Source: Bacillus sp. V3B
GTDB taxonomy: Bacteria > Bacillota > Bacilli > Bacillales > Cytobacillaceae
DNA: 64,000 bases
Assembly (NCBI RefSeq): GCF_024494465.1
Contig: NZ_JAETXM010000003.1
Coordinates: forward strand, 1-64,000
Direction: 5' to 3'
Shown: piece after piece, positions 54,092-63,289 of the stretch
Layout of the letters: every line of letters begins with the position of its first letter
Numbering within the stretch: position 1 is the first letter of the stretch
Notes under the pieces: model-generated
Seen by the model: the letters and a program-made list of their open reading frames with translations, nothing else
Database searches by the model: none
Told to the model about the DNA's origin: nothing
Program-made: the position numbers and the translations under genes

Positions 54092-54317
54092 AATTTTATT
54101 TTTTGCTCATTTACGTGATGCTGTCGGAGAAGAAAGCATCGAAATCGATGCGAAGGGAAAAACTGTTGCAGAGTTAAAGCAACAGATAGCAAAAGACTAC
54201 GATATTCAAAAGCTAGATACCGTCATGACAGCCGTCAATGAAGAGTTTGCAGCAAACGATGACATCATCGAAGACGGTGACACCATTGCTTTTGTTCCTC
54301 CAGTTAGTGGTGGCTAA
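54084..54317 (+). CDS. moaD: molybdopterin synthase sulfur carrier subunit MoaD
   Basis: A 77-residue ubiquitin-like protein with the essential C-terminal Gly-Gly (AFVPPVSGG) that becomes a thiocarboxylate. GAGGAGAG lies before the ATG at 54084, inside the end of moaE. The moeB start codon follows directly after its stop. Confidence 0.92.
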   Translation: MNKILFFAHLRDAVGEESIEIDAKGKTVAELKQQIAKDYDIQKLDTVMTAVNEEFAANDDIIEDGDTIAFVPPVSGG

Positions 54318-55337
54318 ATGTCTAATCGTTATTCCCGCCAGGTTTTATTTTCCCCAATAGGCAAAGAGGGGCAAGACAAAATAGGTTCAAAGCATGTACT
54401 AATTATTGGTGCAGGTGCACTCGGTTCAGCTAATGCAGAAATGCTGACGAGAGCAGGTGTGGGCAAGTTAACGATTGTGGATCGAGACTATGTAGAAGAA
54501 AGTAATCTTCAACGCCAACAGCTCTACACGGAAAGTGATGTTGAACAAAAGCTCCCAAAAGCAGCAGCTGCTGAAAAACGTCTAAAAGAGATTAATTCAG
54601 ATGTTGCCATTGAGTCCTTTATTGGCGATGCCAACCCTGAGAAGCTTGCCCAATTAGCGCAAGGGAAAGACTTAATTATTGATTCAACCGATAACTTTGA
54701 AACGCGTTTAGCGATCAATGATATTTCACAAAAAATGAACATTCCGTGGATTTACGGTGCTTGTGTTGGAAGCTACGGAATGAGCTTTACGATTATTCCA
54801 GGAGTAACACCATGTTTAAATTGCCTATTGAAAGCGATGCCGCTACAAGGAATGACTTGTGATACAGTGGGGATTATTTCTCCTGCTGTGGGGATGGTGG
54901 TCGCTCATCAAACGGCAGAGACGCTCAAAATCCTTGTGGAAGATTGGGAAGCCGTTCGTACTTCTTTTGTCAGCTTTGATTTATGGCGAAATCAATATTC
55001 CAATATGAAAATGACAAAAGCAAAGGATGAGTCTTGTCTGTCCTGTGGAACGAATCGGACTTATCCATTTCTTGAAATGGATAACCTGACAAAGTCAACG
55101 GTTCTTTGTGGCAGAGACACGGTTCAAGTTCGACCACCTAAACCACTTGATATTCAACTGGACGAGTTATCAAAGCAATTAAACGCTATTGGGTATAGAG
55201 TAAAAGGAAATCCTTATCTACTATCCATTGAAACAGGTCATGAACGAATGGTTATTTTCAAGGATGGTAGAGCACTCGTTCATGGTACGAAAGATATGAT
55301 GGCCGCGAAAGCATTATATAATCGAATTTTGGGATAA
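54318..55337 (+). CDS. moeB: molybdopterin synthase adenylyltransferase MoeB (ThiF family)
   Basis: A 339-residue E1-like enzyme that adenylylates the MoaD C terminus. The nucleotide site is IIGAGALGSANAEMLTRAGVG with R-rich VDRDYVEESNLQRQ. Zinc is held by CLNC (about residue 170) and CLSC (about 240). The C-terminal extension of about 90 residues is not a rhodanese domain. It ends the molybdenum cofactor run. Confidence 0.9.
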   Translation: MSNRYSRQVLFSPIGKEGQDKIGSKHVLIIGAGALGSANAEMLTRAGVGKLTIVDRDYVEESNLQRQQLYTESDVEQKLPKAAAAEKRLKEINSDVAIESFIGDANPEKLAQLAQGKDLIIDSTDNFETRLAINDISQKMNIPWIYGACVGSYGMSFTIIPGVTPCLNCLLKAMPLQGMTCDTVGIISPAVGMVVAHQTAETLKILVEDWEAVRTSFVSFDLWRNQYSNMKMTKAKDESCLSCGTNRTYPFLEMDNLTKSTVLCGRDTVQVRPPKPLDIQLDELSKQLNAIGYRVKGNPYLLSIETGHERMVIFKDGRALVHGTKDMMAAKALYNRILG

Positions 55338-55373
55338 TAGAAACAAAGGACGCATTACAAAAGCAAGAATATA

Positions 55374-55416
55374 AAGAGGGCTATACCTTAGCGTTTTAAT
55401 AAGGTATAGCCCTCTT
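55374..55416. terminator. Bidirectional terminator between moeB and phnE
   Basis: A perfect 17-bp stem (55374-55390 with 55400-55416) between converging genes, with T runs on the + side. Confidence 0.85.
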
Positions 55417-55420
55417 GTAT

Positions 55421-57052
55421 TTATTTAGCTGTTTTCCTTGCAGCTTCTGAAATGAAGTCTGCAATCACAACGAGGAGACAGTAACAGATTAACAATAACG
55501 TAATGTCAGTGTAGTGGAAGAAACTTAGGCTCATTTTAAATTGTAGACCAAGCCCGCCAGCACCGACGAAACCTACGACGATCGTTGTCCGCATAATCAC
55601 TTCCCAACGGTATAAAATATAGGTTAAAAACTGTGGCATGACAGAAGGCAACACACCGTAAAGGAGCATCTGACTTTGGGATGCCCCACTTGAAGCAAGG
55701 TTTCGCACTGGACGCTCATCGGCGTTTTCAATCACCTCTGCACATAGCTTCCCTAAAATACCAAAATTATGGAGTGCAAGGGCAATGGCACCAGGTAAAA
55801 CCCCTGGTTTGAAAATAAACACAATGATCATCGCCCAAACGAGCTCAGGGATCGCACGGCTAAAAATGTATAGGATTCGTATGAAGCCAAAAAACAACCA
55901 ATTGTACCATTTCGCAGTCAATGTAAGAGAACCATTGGCGATATTCCGTGCGGCAGGAATAACCGTTAAGAACATGGCAATTGTAGAGAAACCAATCGCC
56001 ATAATACTCATACGCAGTGTTTCATAGGTCAGTTGAAGTGCCTCTAGCCAACTATCACGATTTAAGAAAGCCGGTTCTTCCACAGCAACACCAAATAGAC
56101 CACGAAAAAACTTTTGTGCATAGTAAGCATTTTTTTCGGAAAATAAATCCGTTAGACTTGCATTCTCAACTACAAAAATAAACCACCAAGAGATGGTGAG
56201 AAAAACGGTGACAAGTAGAATTGAAAAAGTCTTAACGGAAAACCCTTGTTTCGGTTTATTTAATCCTTTTCTTAGTTGACTGCTCCAAATATCAACAAGG
56301 ACGACGATTCCAATGAGAAAAAAGATAAATGTCCATACTTCATCATAGTTTAAATCATTTAGTGATAACTGAATTTGAAAACCAAGTCCTCCTAAGCCTA
56401 CAAAACTCATAATCGCGGAAGAACGAATCGCACATTCAAAACGATACATCGTGTAGCTGATGATATTAGAACGGACAATTGGAAAATATCCGTAAAGGAG
56501 GCATTGGAGTTTGGAAGCACCTGATGAGCGCAGTGCCTGAATGGGTTCTTCTGGAACATCATTTAACATGTCCGCAAATATTCGACCTAGTATCCCTCCA
56601 TAAGGAATGGCCAGGGCAAGAACAGCTGAAAGTGGGGTGAGACCAAACATAGCGACAAAGATTAACGCCCAAACCAGTTCATGAATAGCTCGTAAAAACC
56701 CCAATACAGCACGAAAAAATCCTTTTGAAGCAAGCTTCATTCCACGGCTATTGTTTAAAATGCCCGATGCAAAAAGGCCAAGGAAAAAAGCAATCACAAT
56801 CGCTAGTGACATCCCAGCAACTGCGTAAGCAAACGTGATCCAAGTTGATTCGATTGCTAAGGACAAAATCTCTGGTGAAAAATTAGGTTGAAAGAGTCCT
56901 TCGAGAACTTGCCCGATGGTGGCAAGACCACCAGCGTGAATAAGATCATCACTCCATGTAACAGCAAATAAACTCCAAATAAAAACAACAATTAAGAAGA
57001 GGGTCAATATATTTTTTCGTTGAAGCTGAAGAGAATGTTTAAGCTTGGTCAT
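55421..57052 (-). CDS. phnE: PhnE-type ABC permease, two fused permease domains
   Basis: A 543-residue permease made of two PhnE-like halves of about 265 residues. Each half has an EAA-type loop and a matching pattern: GFLRAIHELVWALIF and EPIQALRSSGASKLQCLLYG in the first, RILYIFSRAIPELVWAMII and ERPVRNLASSGASQSQMLLYG in the second. Usually PhnE is one domain acting as a dimer; fusion gives a pseudo-dimer in one chain. It overlaps phnC by 14 bp. The transported ligand may be phosphonate, phosphite or phosphate. Confidence 0.88.
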   Translation of the reverse strand: MTKLKHSLQLQRKNILTLFLIVVFIWSLFAVTWSDDLIHAGGLATIGQVLEGLFQPNFSPEILSLAIESTWITFAYAVAGMSLAIVIAFFLGLFASGILNNSRGMKLASKGFFRAVLGFLRAIHELVWALIFVAMFGLTPLSAVLALAIPYGGILGRIFADMLNDVPEEPIQALRSSGASKLQCLLYGYFPIVRSNIISYTMYRFECAIRSSAIMSFVGLGGLGFQIQLSLNDLNYDEVWTFIFFLIGIVVLVDIWSSQLRKGLNKPKQGFSVKTFSILLVTVFLTISWWFIFVVENASLTDLFSEKNAYYAQKFFRGLFGVAVEEPAFLNRDSWLEALQLTYETLRMSIMAIGFSTIAMFLTVIPAARNIANGSLTLTAKWYNWLFFGFIRILYIFSRAIPELVWAMIIVFIFKPGVLPGAIALALHNFGILGKLCAEVIENADERPVRNLASSGASQSQMLLYGVLPSVMPQFLTYILYRWEVIMRTTIVVGFVGAGGLGLQFKMSLSFFHYTDITLLLICYCLLVVIADFISEAARKTAK

Positions 57053-57806
57053 GATGGGATGTCTCCTCTAACCTATAAAGCTTTAACAATAATGCATCCG
57101 TTACGTTATTTACGGGTAAATCAAAAAAGACATGACCATTTTTAATCGCAATGATTCTTGTAAAGTATCTTCTTGCATATTCAACAGAGTGTAAGCTAGT
57201 AATCAATGTTTGATTTTCTTCTTTTACAAGTTTGGTTAACATGGAGAGAATGTCTTCGGCCCGAGCAGGATCTAATGAAGCGACAGGCTCGTCAGCTAGA
57301 ATGATTTCTGGCTGCTGTAATAAGAGTCGAGCTAGCGCTACCCGTTGTTGTTCCCCACCAGATAAGTTTGCGGTTTGGTCGGATAATTTATCAGCGAGAC
57401 CGACTCGATTCAAGGCTCCATAAGCAGCTCTTTTTTCTTGTGGGAAAAGGAGTGAAAGTAGTGATTTGAAAAAACTCCAATCGGCTAAACGACCAGCAAG
57501 GACGTTATGCATGACAGGTAACCCACCGACAAGATCAAATTGTTGTCGGATCATCCCCACTTTTTTGGCTAGAAGTTTGCGGTTTGTTAATTTTTGTGCT
57601 GGGATTCCAGAGATGGTCAGTGTTCCTTCATCTGGTTTGACGAGTGTGGCAAATGTATTGAGGAGGGTCGTTTTTCCAGCACCACTTGGCCCGATTAATG
57701 CGACCATTTCTCCCTTTTTGATCGAAAAAGAAAGGGAAGACAAGGCTATCTTCCGCTCATAATATTTCGATAGGTTTTTTACTTCTAGTATATCTTGTGA
57801 TGACAC
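57039..57806 (-). CDS. phnC: PhnC-type ABC ATPase
   Basis: A 255-residue ABC ATPase for the PhnCDE system. It has Walker A GPSGAGKTT, the Q-loop in IRQQFDLV, signature LSGGEQQR, Walker B IILADEPVASLD and a switch His in SLHSVEYA. The PhnC-specific IRQQFDLV and ADEPVASLD support the assignment. It lies 13 bp after phnD and overlaps phnE. Confidence 0.9.
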   Translation of the reverse strand: MSSQDILEVKNLSKYYERKIALSSLSFSIKKGEMVALIGPSGAGKTTLLNTFATLVKPDEGTLTISGIPAQKLTNRKLLAKKVGMIRQQFDLVGGLPVMHNVLAGRLADWSFFKSLLSLLFPQEKRAAYGALNRVGLADKLSDQTANLSGGEQQRVALARLLLQQPEIILADEPVASLDPARAEDILSMLTKLVKEENQTLITSLHSVEYARRYFTRIIAIKNGHVFFDLPVNNVTDALLLKLYRLEETSHHDQA

Positions 57807-57819
57807 TTATCTTCACCTT

Positions 57820-58680
57820 CTATTTAATAATGCCAACTTCTTTCGCTACTCGTTCGATGGCTTTATAGTTATCATTGTTTGTTTCGATGAATGTATCCGA
57901 TTGGAATAGTTCCATAATTTCTGGTTGATCTGTACTGTTGATGGAAAGAAGAACGTCTGTTACTTTTTGTTGGGTTCCTTCGCCGAAATGTTCATCAACC
58001 TTATTAATAGTCCAATGATAGTCGTAATAGCTTGGAGTTGTGTAGAATACTTTTACTTTACTTGTGTCCACTTTTTTATCAGCAACGGCAGCATCCCAAA
58101 CGGATACGTTTAAGGCACCTGCTTCAAAAGAGCCGGATTCAATTAATTTGTAGGTTTTGTCATGTGAACCAGAATAATTCGGTTGACCACCAAAGTCTTG
58201 TTCAGGATTAATGCCTTCTTCCATTAAGAAATAACGTGGCATTAAGTGACCGGACGTTGAGCTTTCACTTCCAAAGGTAAAACTTTTCCCTTTTAAGTCT
58301 TCAAGACTGTTTATATTCGTATCAGCACCTGCGATAAAAACAGAATGGAATTCCTCATCCATTGGTCTTTGCACAATGGCTTCAGCTTCTGGTACAACAT
58401 TTCTTGCCTGAACACCTGTTAACCCACCAAACCAAGCTAATTGAATTTCACCCCGTTCAAAAGCTGTTACAAGGGCAGCGTAATCTACAGATGGAACATA
58501 TTCCACTACTAGGTCGGTTTCTTCACTTAAATAATCAGCGAACTTGTTTAAGCTTCTATTCATATCAGCGGCATCCTGGTCAGGGATAGCCCCAATTTTA
58601 AATACTTCTTTTTCTCCAGAGCAAGCGGAAAGCAAAAGCAATAAGAGTAGGGTAAAGCTTAATGGAAGTAGTTTCTTCAT
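57820..58680 (-). CDS. phnD: PhnD/PtxB-type substrate-binding lipoprotein
   Basis: A 286-residue lipoprotein (lipobox LLSACSG near residue 18) of the phosphate/phosphite/phosphonate-binding family, with IPDQDAADMNRSLNKFADYL and WFGGLTGVQAR. GGAGGATACATT places the start at the ATG, 58680, not the open frame from 58725. No C-P lyase or phosphonatase genes are near, so the ligand cannot be named. It is first in the phnD-phnC-phnE operon. Confidence 0.85.
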   Translation of the reverse strand: MKKLLPLSFTLLLLLLLSACSGEKEVFKIGAIPDQDAADMNRSLNKFADYLSEETDLVVEYVPSVDYAALVTAFERGEIQLAWFGGLTGVQARNVVPEAEAIVQRPMDEEFHSVFIAGADTNINSLEDLKGKSFTFGSESSTSGHLMPRYFLMEEGINPEQDFGGQPNYSGSHDKTYKLIESGSFEAGALNVSVWDAAVADKKVDTSKVKVFYTTPSYYDYHWTINKVDEHFGEGTQQKVTDVLLSINSTDQPEIMELFQSDTFIETNNDNYKAIERVAKEVGIIK

Positions 58681-59070
58681 AATGTATCCTCCTATTGTGA
58701 TAATAAATAGTACATCCTTTGTCATTATATAGGATTATGTTGCGTAATAATTGATTTTTTCAATTATAATTGATTCATTTAATCGATAGAACAATGGGGA
58801 AGTGATTGGTTTTCTAGATAATATTGTGTAAATAGCGGATCTAGTTCATAAAATCTACATATCTCTTCAATAAAGGAAGATGAATCTAGCAAATATAGGG
58901 ATAGATGGAGATGTTTTAATAACAGGGAGGATAAAAAATATAAGAGTTCTTTAGCCAAATCAGTAATGTGCTCAGTCAACCCTTCTATAATAATGATAGA
59001 AATTAAGCGGTCTTACTTTTACTTATCTTTCATAAAATAGTAGAAATACTAATTGAAGAGGTGTAAAAAT

Positions 59071-60234
59071 ATGAGAGAAAAGAATAGTAGGCTTATACTC
59101 TTTATTCGACTTAATACGATTAACATCGCTCTATTTATTTTAATATTTGGTATAGCGTTCACTGTTAACTTTATGGATTTTAAGCATAAATTTACTTCGA
59201 GTTTTATTCATAATACAGGTGAAAAGATGTCTTCAAACTTTTTTCTTTATCTGATGTCTAGTGAAATAGGGCAACTTAAAGCTGTGAATGATGAAGAGAA
59301 TATACCATCTATTCCTCGTATTCTTTTTACTTCGATGACCAATATTTGGCCTGACGACATTCGAACGTTTCTAGGGGGAGAACTACCTGGTTTCTCATCA
59401 TATAATACAGAAATAGCAGTCGCAGGATATGGAACAAATCTCACTAACTTACCTGTAGAGTCTGCACCACCACTAGAGGTATTGTTAAAGGAGATAGAAG
59501 GATCAGAAAAAGAACTAAGTTCTAAACCAGATTCAAATAGTGGTCAGGAATCTCCACCAACACCAAAAACAGGGGAAAATGTAGTATTTGTTTATCACTC
59601 TCATAGTTGGGAAGCATTTGCACCATTGTTAAATGGTATAAATAACCCAGATGAAGCTGTTAGTATTAATGAGGATAAAAATATTATTGTGGTTGGTAAG
59701 AGACTACAAGAGGAATTAATTAAGAGAGGGATAGGAACAAGTCAAAGTACAGCCAATGTAACAGAGGAGTTACAGAAAAAGAATTGGAACTACAACCATT
59801 CTTATGAACTCTCAAGAGGCTTAGTACAAGAAGCCATAGCAACGGAAGACACGATCAACTATTTAATAGATATTCATAGAGACTCACAGCCTAAAAAGAT
59901 AACAACAACTACGATTAATGGAGAGTCTTTTGCTAGATTGTTTTTTATAGTAGGAAAGGAAAACAAAAATTATGAAGCAAATGTACATCTTGCAAAAGAA
60001 TTACACCAAAAATTGGAAGAAAAGTATCCAGGAATAAGTAGGGGAGTATTTATAAAAGGTAAGGATGAGGGAAATGGTGTTTATAACCAAGACCTAACGG
60101 ATAAATCTATGTTGCTAGAGTTCGGTGGAGTAGAAAATAACATGGAAGAGCTCAATCATTCTATTGAAGCCTTTGCTGAAGTATTTAGTGAATATTATTG
60201 GAACGCAGAAGAGGTTAGTGGGAATCCTGAATAG
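59071..60234 (+). CDS. SpoIIP-family peptidoglycan hydrolase
   Basis: A 387-residue protein with an N-terminal signal anchor (about residues 12-35) and a SpoIIP-type amidase/endopeptidase domain at 160-385. The conserved VFVYHSHSWEAFAPL, NYLIDIHRDSQ and LLEFGGVENNMEE carry the zinc His, His and Glu. SpoIIP works with SpoIID and SpoIIM in engulfment. The main spoIIP gene in Bacillus follows gpr; this one stands alone beside a two-component system, so it is probably a paralogue. The ATG at 59071 has GAAGAGGTG upstream. Confidence 0.82.
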   Translation: MREKNSRLILFIRLNTINIALFILIFGIAFTVNFMDFKHKFTSSFIHNTGEKMSSNFFLYLMSSEIGQLKAVNDEENIPSIPRILFTSMTNIWPDDIRTFLGGELPGFSSYNTEIAVAGYGTNLTNLPVESAPPLEVLLKEIEGSEKELSSKPDSNSGQESPPTPKTGENVVFVYHSHSWEAFAPLLNGINNPDEAVSINEDKNIIVVGKRLQEELIKRGIGTSQSTANVTEELQKKNWNYNHSYELSRGLVQEAIATEDTINYLIDIHRDSQPKKITTTTINGESFARLFFIVGKENKNYEANVHLAKELHQKLEEKYPGISRGVFIKGKDEGNGVYNQDLTDKSMLLEFGGVENNMEELNHSIEAFAEVFSEYYWNAEEVSGNPE

Positions 60235-60325
60235 AATATGGATGGGCAAGTTGAATTTTATACACACTTTCTCAATCTTATTATTTTTCGAGTCTAGTAA
60301 AAGTATTTTCCATTTTTCTTTAATA

Positions 60326-60361
60326 AAGGCTATGTTATACAATAAGTTTTAACATAGCCTT
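60326..60361 (+). terminator. Hairpin terminator after the SpoIIP gene
   Basis: A 12-bp stem (AAGGCTATGTTA with TAACATAGCCTT) with an A/T-rich tail. The stem also matches the termini of the MITE-like repeats. Confidence 0.7.
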
Positions 60362-60381
60362 ATTAAAAATATGGGACTGTT

Positions 60382-60409
60382 AACTCTTTCAACATGGAAG
60401 AGTTTTTTT
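60382..60409 (+). terminator. Second terminator before the two-component genes
   Basis: Stem AACTCTT (60382-60388) with AAGAGTT (60398-60404), followed by at least six T. Confidence 0.75.
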
Positions 60410-60516
60410 AATGGATTTATGTATCTTCACAATTTCTCCATATAGTTAAGTATATAATAAGGTTAAGCGGAATCCTTTTCTTTAGAAGATGTTTAACGAA
60501 GGAGTATTTATTTAAA

Positions 60517-61881
60517 GTGAAGATTAAATTTAAAAGTATTTCCCTCAAGTTAGGATTATGGTTTAGTGCAATTTTTATCACATTACTTTTTATTTTGGGT
60601 GCAATTTTGTATGGAGTTTTTACGAATTTTTTTACTGATTACATCGAACAGGATTTATTGGCAAGGGGGAATAACCATGCAAGAAATCTAGAGGGACAAT
60701 TTACTAAGGGAACTATAAACCATGCAATTGGAATGGAGCAAGGTGTTACAACCGGAATTGTCATTACAGATTTTAATCATCAAATTCTTGGTTCATCGGT
60801 AGAATTGGATGAAGATATGAAAGAGCACATTTTATTTGAGAAACCGATCAGAACAGGACGGATTTTAGAGAATGATTGGCGAAAGCATAAGTATATTGTG
60901 TCTGTCTCTCCTATGGGTGAAGATTCTGGGTATGTGTATATGTACTATCCTTCTTCAATAATAAAGGATATTATTTTCGCAATGAGTCTACTAAGCTTTA
61001 TTACAAGTTTAGGCATTATGTTAGTAGCGTTTGGTCTCATCGGAATTTTATCGCGAATATTTACTAAGCCCCTTCTTACAATGAAAGAGGCAACCATTAA
61101 AATGACAAATGGGGCATATAAGCAAAAAGTTCCGGTTAACGGAAATGATGAAATCGCTCAACTTGGACATTCAATTCAAACACTAGGTGAGCAGCTTCAG
61201 TATTATGAAGATAACAGAAACGAATTTTTGGCAGCTGTGTCGCATGAAATTCGGACTCCATTAACCTACATTAAAGGATATAGTGATGTTTTGAGTAAAG
61301 GAATCATAGATAGTAGAGAAGAACAGGAAGAATACTTAAAAATTATTAATAAAGAAGCCGATCGGCTCTCTTTTTTGGTAAATGATTTGTTTGAGATGAG
61401 TAAACTTCAGGTTGGTCAATTTGAATTAAATAAAGAGTGGGTCGAGATCAATAGTATTATTGAAAAAACCATCACGAGTCTTAAGCCTGCAGCTGAAAAA
61501 AAGGGATTAGTGTTAAAAAGTGAATATAAATGGAATTTGTCTCCTCTCCAAATTGATGTGCGAAGAATGGAACAAGTATTCTATAACCTTATTGAGAATG
61601 GAATTAAGTATACGAATAGTGGTGAGATTACGGTCCACTCTTTTTCAAAAAACGAGTTTGTCGTAATTGAAATAAAAGATACTGGTATAGGAATCCCTGA
61701 GCAAGATCTAGTTAAAATTTGGGAACGGTTTTATCGTGTTGATCAGTCTCGAACAAGAAAAACTGGGGGCACTGGTTTAGGATTATATGTTGCTAAGCAA
61801 ATTATCGAATCGCATGGTGGTCATATTACCGTAAAAAGTAAAGAAAACGAAGGATCTGTTTTTACGGTTTTTTTAAAATAG
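60517..61881 (+). CDS. sensor histidine kinase
   Basis: A 454-residue membrane histidine kinase. Two helices (about 12-40 and 150-178) flank an extracytoplasmic sensor of about 110 residues (NHAIGMEQGVTTGIVITD), then HAMP (RIFTKPLLTMKEATIK), the H-box AAVSHEIRTPLTYIKGYSD, N-box NLIENGIKYT, G1 DTGIGIPEQD and G2 GGTGLGLYVAKQ. The start is GTG behind AAGGAG. It is co-transcribed with an OmpR-type regulator 28 bp downstream. The Met/His-rich products encoded next suggest a copper or silver signal; that is inference. Confidence 0.9.
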   Translation: MKIKFKSISLKLGLWFSAIFITLLFILGAILYGVFTNFFTDYIEQDLLARGNNHARNLEGQFTKGTINHAIGMEQGVTTGIVITDFNHQILGSSVELDEDMKEHILFEKPIRTGRILENDWRKHKYIVSVSPMGEDSGYVYMYYPSSIIKDIIFAMSLLSFITSLGIMLVAFGLIGILSRIFTKPLLTMKEATIKMTNGAYKQKVPVNGNDEIAQLGHSIQTLGEQLQYYEDNRNEFLAAVSHEIRTPLTYIKGYSDVLSKGIIDSREEQEEYLKIINKEADRLSFLVNDLFEMSKLQVGQFELNKEWVEINSIIEKTITSLKPAAEKKGLVLKSEYKWNLSPLQIDVRRMEQVFYNLIENGIKYTNSGEITVHSFSKNEFVVIEIKDTGIGIPEQDLVKIWERFYRVDQSRTRKTGGTGLGLYVAKQIIESHGGHITVKSKENEGSVFTVFLK

Positions 61882-61909
61882 ATCTAGAAAACAAACCTAG
61901 GAGAAAACC

Positions 61910-62593
61910 ATGAAGAAAATATTAATTGTTGATGATGAATTTGAAATGCGACAGCTATTGCGGATTTATTTGCGACAGGATAATTATCAAGTGGATGAAG
62001 CAGAAAACGGACAGGATGCGTACGAGAAAGTTAAAAAAAATGATTATGATCTCATGGTTCTTGATGTCATGATGCCATTAATGGACGGATGGCAGACGAT
62101 TGAACAAGTGAGGAAAATATCAGAAATTCCGATCATTATGCTGACAGCCAAAGGCTCGATCCAGGATAAAGTAACTGGATTGTCTACAGGAGCGGATGAT
62201 TATTTAGTAAAACCGTTTGATGAAGCGGAATTGTTGGTAAGAATCAAGGCTTTACTGCGTAGGGCAAATAGTCAAGAGAAAAATATTGACCATGATGAAG
62301 TATTAAAATATGAAGGTGTTATTTTGAATTTAACAGCGAGAGAGGCTAGTTATGAAGATGAAAAGCTTAATCTAACTCCAACTGAATTTGATCTTTTAGA
62401 GGTTTTGATTAAACATAGGGGAAAGGTATTATCGAGAGAGCAACTTGTGGAACAGATTTGGGGGATTGAGTTTACAGGAGAAGATCGAACGGTTGATGTA
62501 CACATTAAGAATTTGCGTGTAAAGCTTAAAACTTTAGGGATTGATCAGTTATTAATTAAAACTGTTTGGGGTATTGGATATAAAGTAGAATAA
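61910..62593 (+). CDS. OmpR-family response regulator
   Basis: A 227-residue response regulator. The receiver holds Asp-Asp at IVDDEF, the phosphoacceptor in LMVLDVMMPLMD, and the Thr and Lys of LTAKGS and LVKPFD. The winged-helix C-terminal half (LNLTPTEFDLLEVLIKHRG, EDRTVDVHIKNLRVKL) is OmpR type. It lies just after the kinase gene. Confidence 0.92.
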   Translation: MKKILIVDDEFEMRQLLRIYLRQDNYQVDEAENGQDAYEKVKKNDYDLMVLDVMMPLMDGWQTIEQVRKISEIPIIMLTAKGSIQDKVTGLSTGADDYLVKPFDEAELLVRIKALLRRANSQEKNIDHDEVLKYEGVILNLTAREASYEDEKLNLTPTEFDLLEVLIKHRGKVLSREQLVEQIWGIEFTGEDRTVDVHIKNLRVKLKTLGIDQLLIKTVWGIGYKVE

Positions 62594-62603
62594 AGGTGAG
62601 AAG

Positions 62604-62843
62604 ATGAAACGATTATTGCCGATAATCATATTAATGATCTCCATTATATTAGGGCTTTTATTTCTGGCTTTTGTGCTAAGGATGACTTGGTTTACGCCCG
62701 GATCAATGGGGATGATGATGGGACCACATATGATGTATAATCATATGTCGTTCTGGTTTAGTCAAATGTTTTGGATTTTACTCATTATCATAGGTATCAT
62801 GATACTTATTTGGCTTGTTTTAAGTAAAAAAAGGAAGAAATAA
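62604..62843 (+). CDS. small Met/His-rich two-helix membrane protein
   Basis: A 79-residue protein with two hydrophobic helices (about 4-27 and 55-73) and between them a loop rich in methionine and histidine (SMGMMMGPHMMYNHMSFWF). Such loops bind copper(I) or silver. No family name is certain. It follows the response regulator by 10 bp, so it is probably part of the same operon and target. Confidence 0.75.
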   Translation: MKRLLPIIILMISIILGLLFLAFVLRMTWFTPGSMGMMMGPHMMYNHMSFWFSQMFWILLIIIGIMILIWLVLSKKRKK

Positions 62844-63000
62844 AGTAGTATGAAGCGGCTTAATCATAGCTTCTATACTGAAGAGGGTACAGTGAATCAA
62901 TCGATTCCTGTACCTTTTTTAATGTTAATTTTTCTTCATACTTTCTTTACTTTTAGAAGTTATATTAAAAGTGTAGAGGAAATAGAAGGAGGGAAAAGGG

Positions 63001-63252
63001 ATGATGGGACCTGGATATGGACACTATGGAGGATTTGGAATGGGAGGTGGATCATTCATGATGATCGTAGTCATTTTGATTATTGGGATCTTTGTATATA
63101 TGGTGTTGAACAAACAAAACACAGGTAATGGAAACAATAAGATTTCACAGCCAACACCAAATTCAGAAGCGATTGAAATTGTAAAATCAAGATTTGCACG
63201 CGGTGAAATTACGGTAGAAGAGTTCGAGCAAATCAAGAAAAAATTACTATAA
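63001..63252 (+). CDS. small membrane protein with SHOCT domain
   Basis: An 83-residue protein. A Met/Gly/His-rich start (MMGPGYGHYGGFGMGGGSFM) leads into one membrane helix (about 20-37), a short linker and a C-terminal SHOCT domain (EIVKSRFARGEITVEEFEQI, then KKKLL). AAGGAGGG precedes the ATG. SHOCT segments occur on short membrane proteins near metal and stress genes and probably mediate oligomerisation. Confidence 0.8.
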   Translation: MMGPGYGHYGGFGMGGGSFMMIVVILIIGIFVYMVLNKQNTGNGNNKISQPTPNSEAIEIVKSRFARGEITVEEFEQIKKKLL

Positions 63253-63289
63253 GAATGAAAGTAAATCTATTATAAATAAGGAGTGTTTT

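Noticed and set aside
58779-58979. Minus-strand frame of 66 codons after phnD
   Set aside because: Its TTG start has no properly spaced Shine-Dalgarno sequence, it has no recognisable family and composition is Leu/Ser-rich; left unannotated.
62850-63128. Plus-strand frame of 92 codons
   Set aside because: It overlaps the SHOCT gene in another frame and its later part is the out-of-frame reading of that gene.
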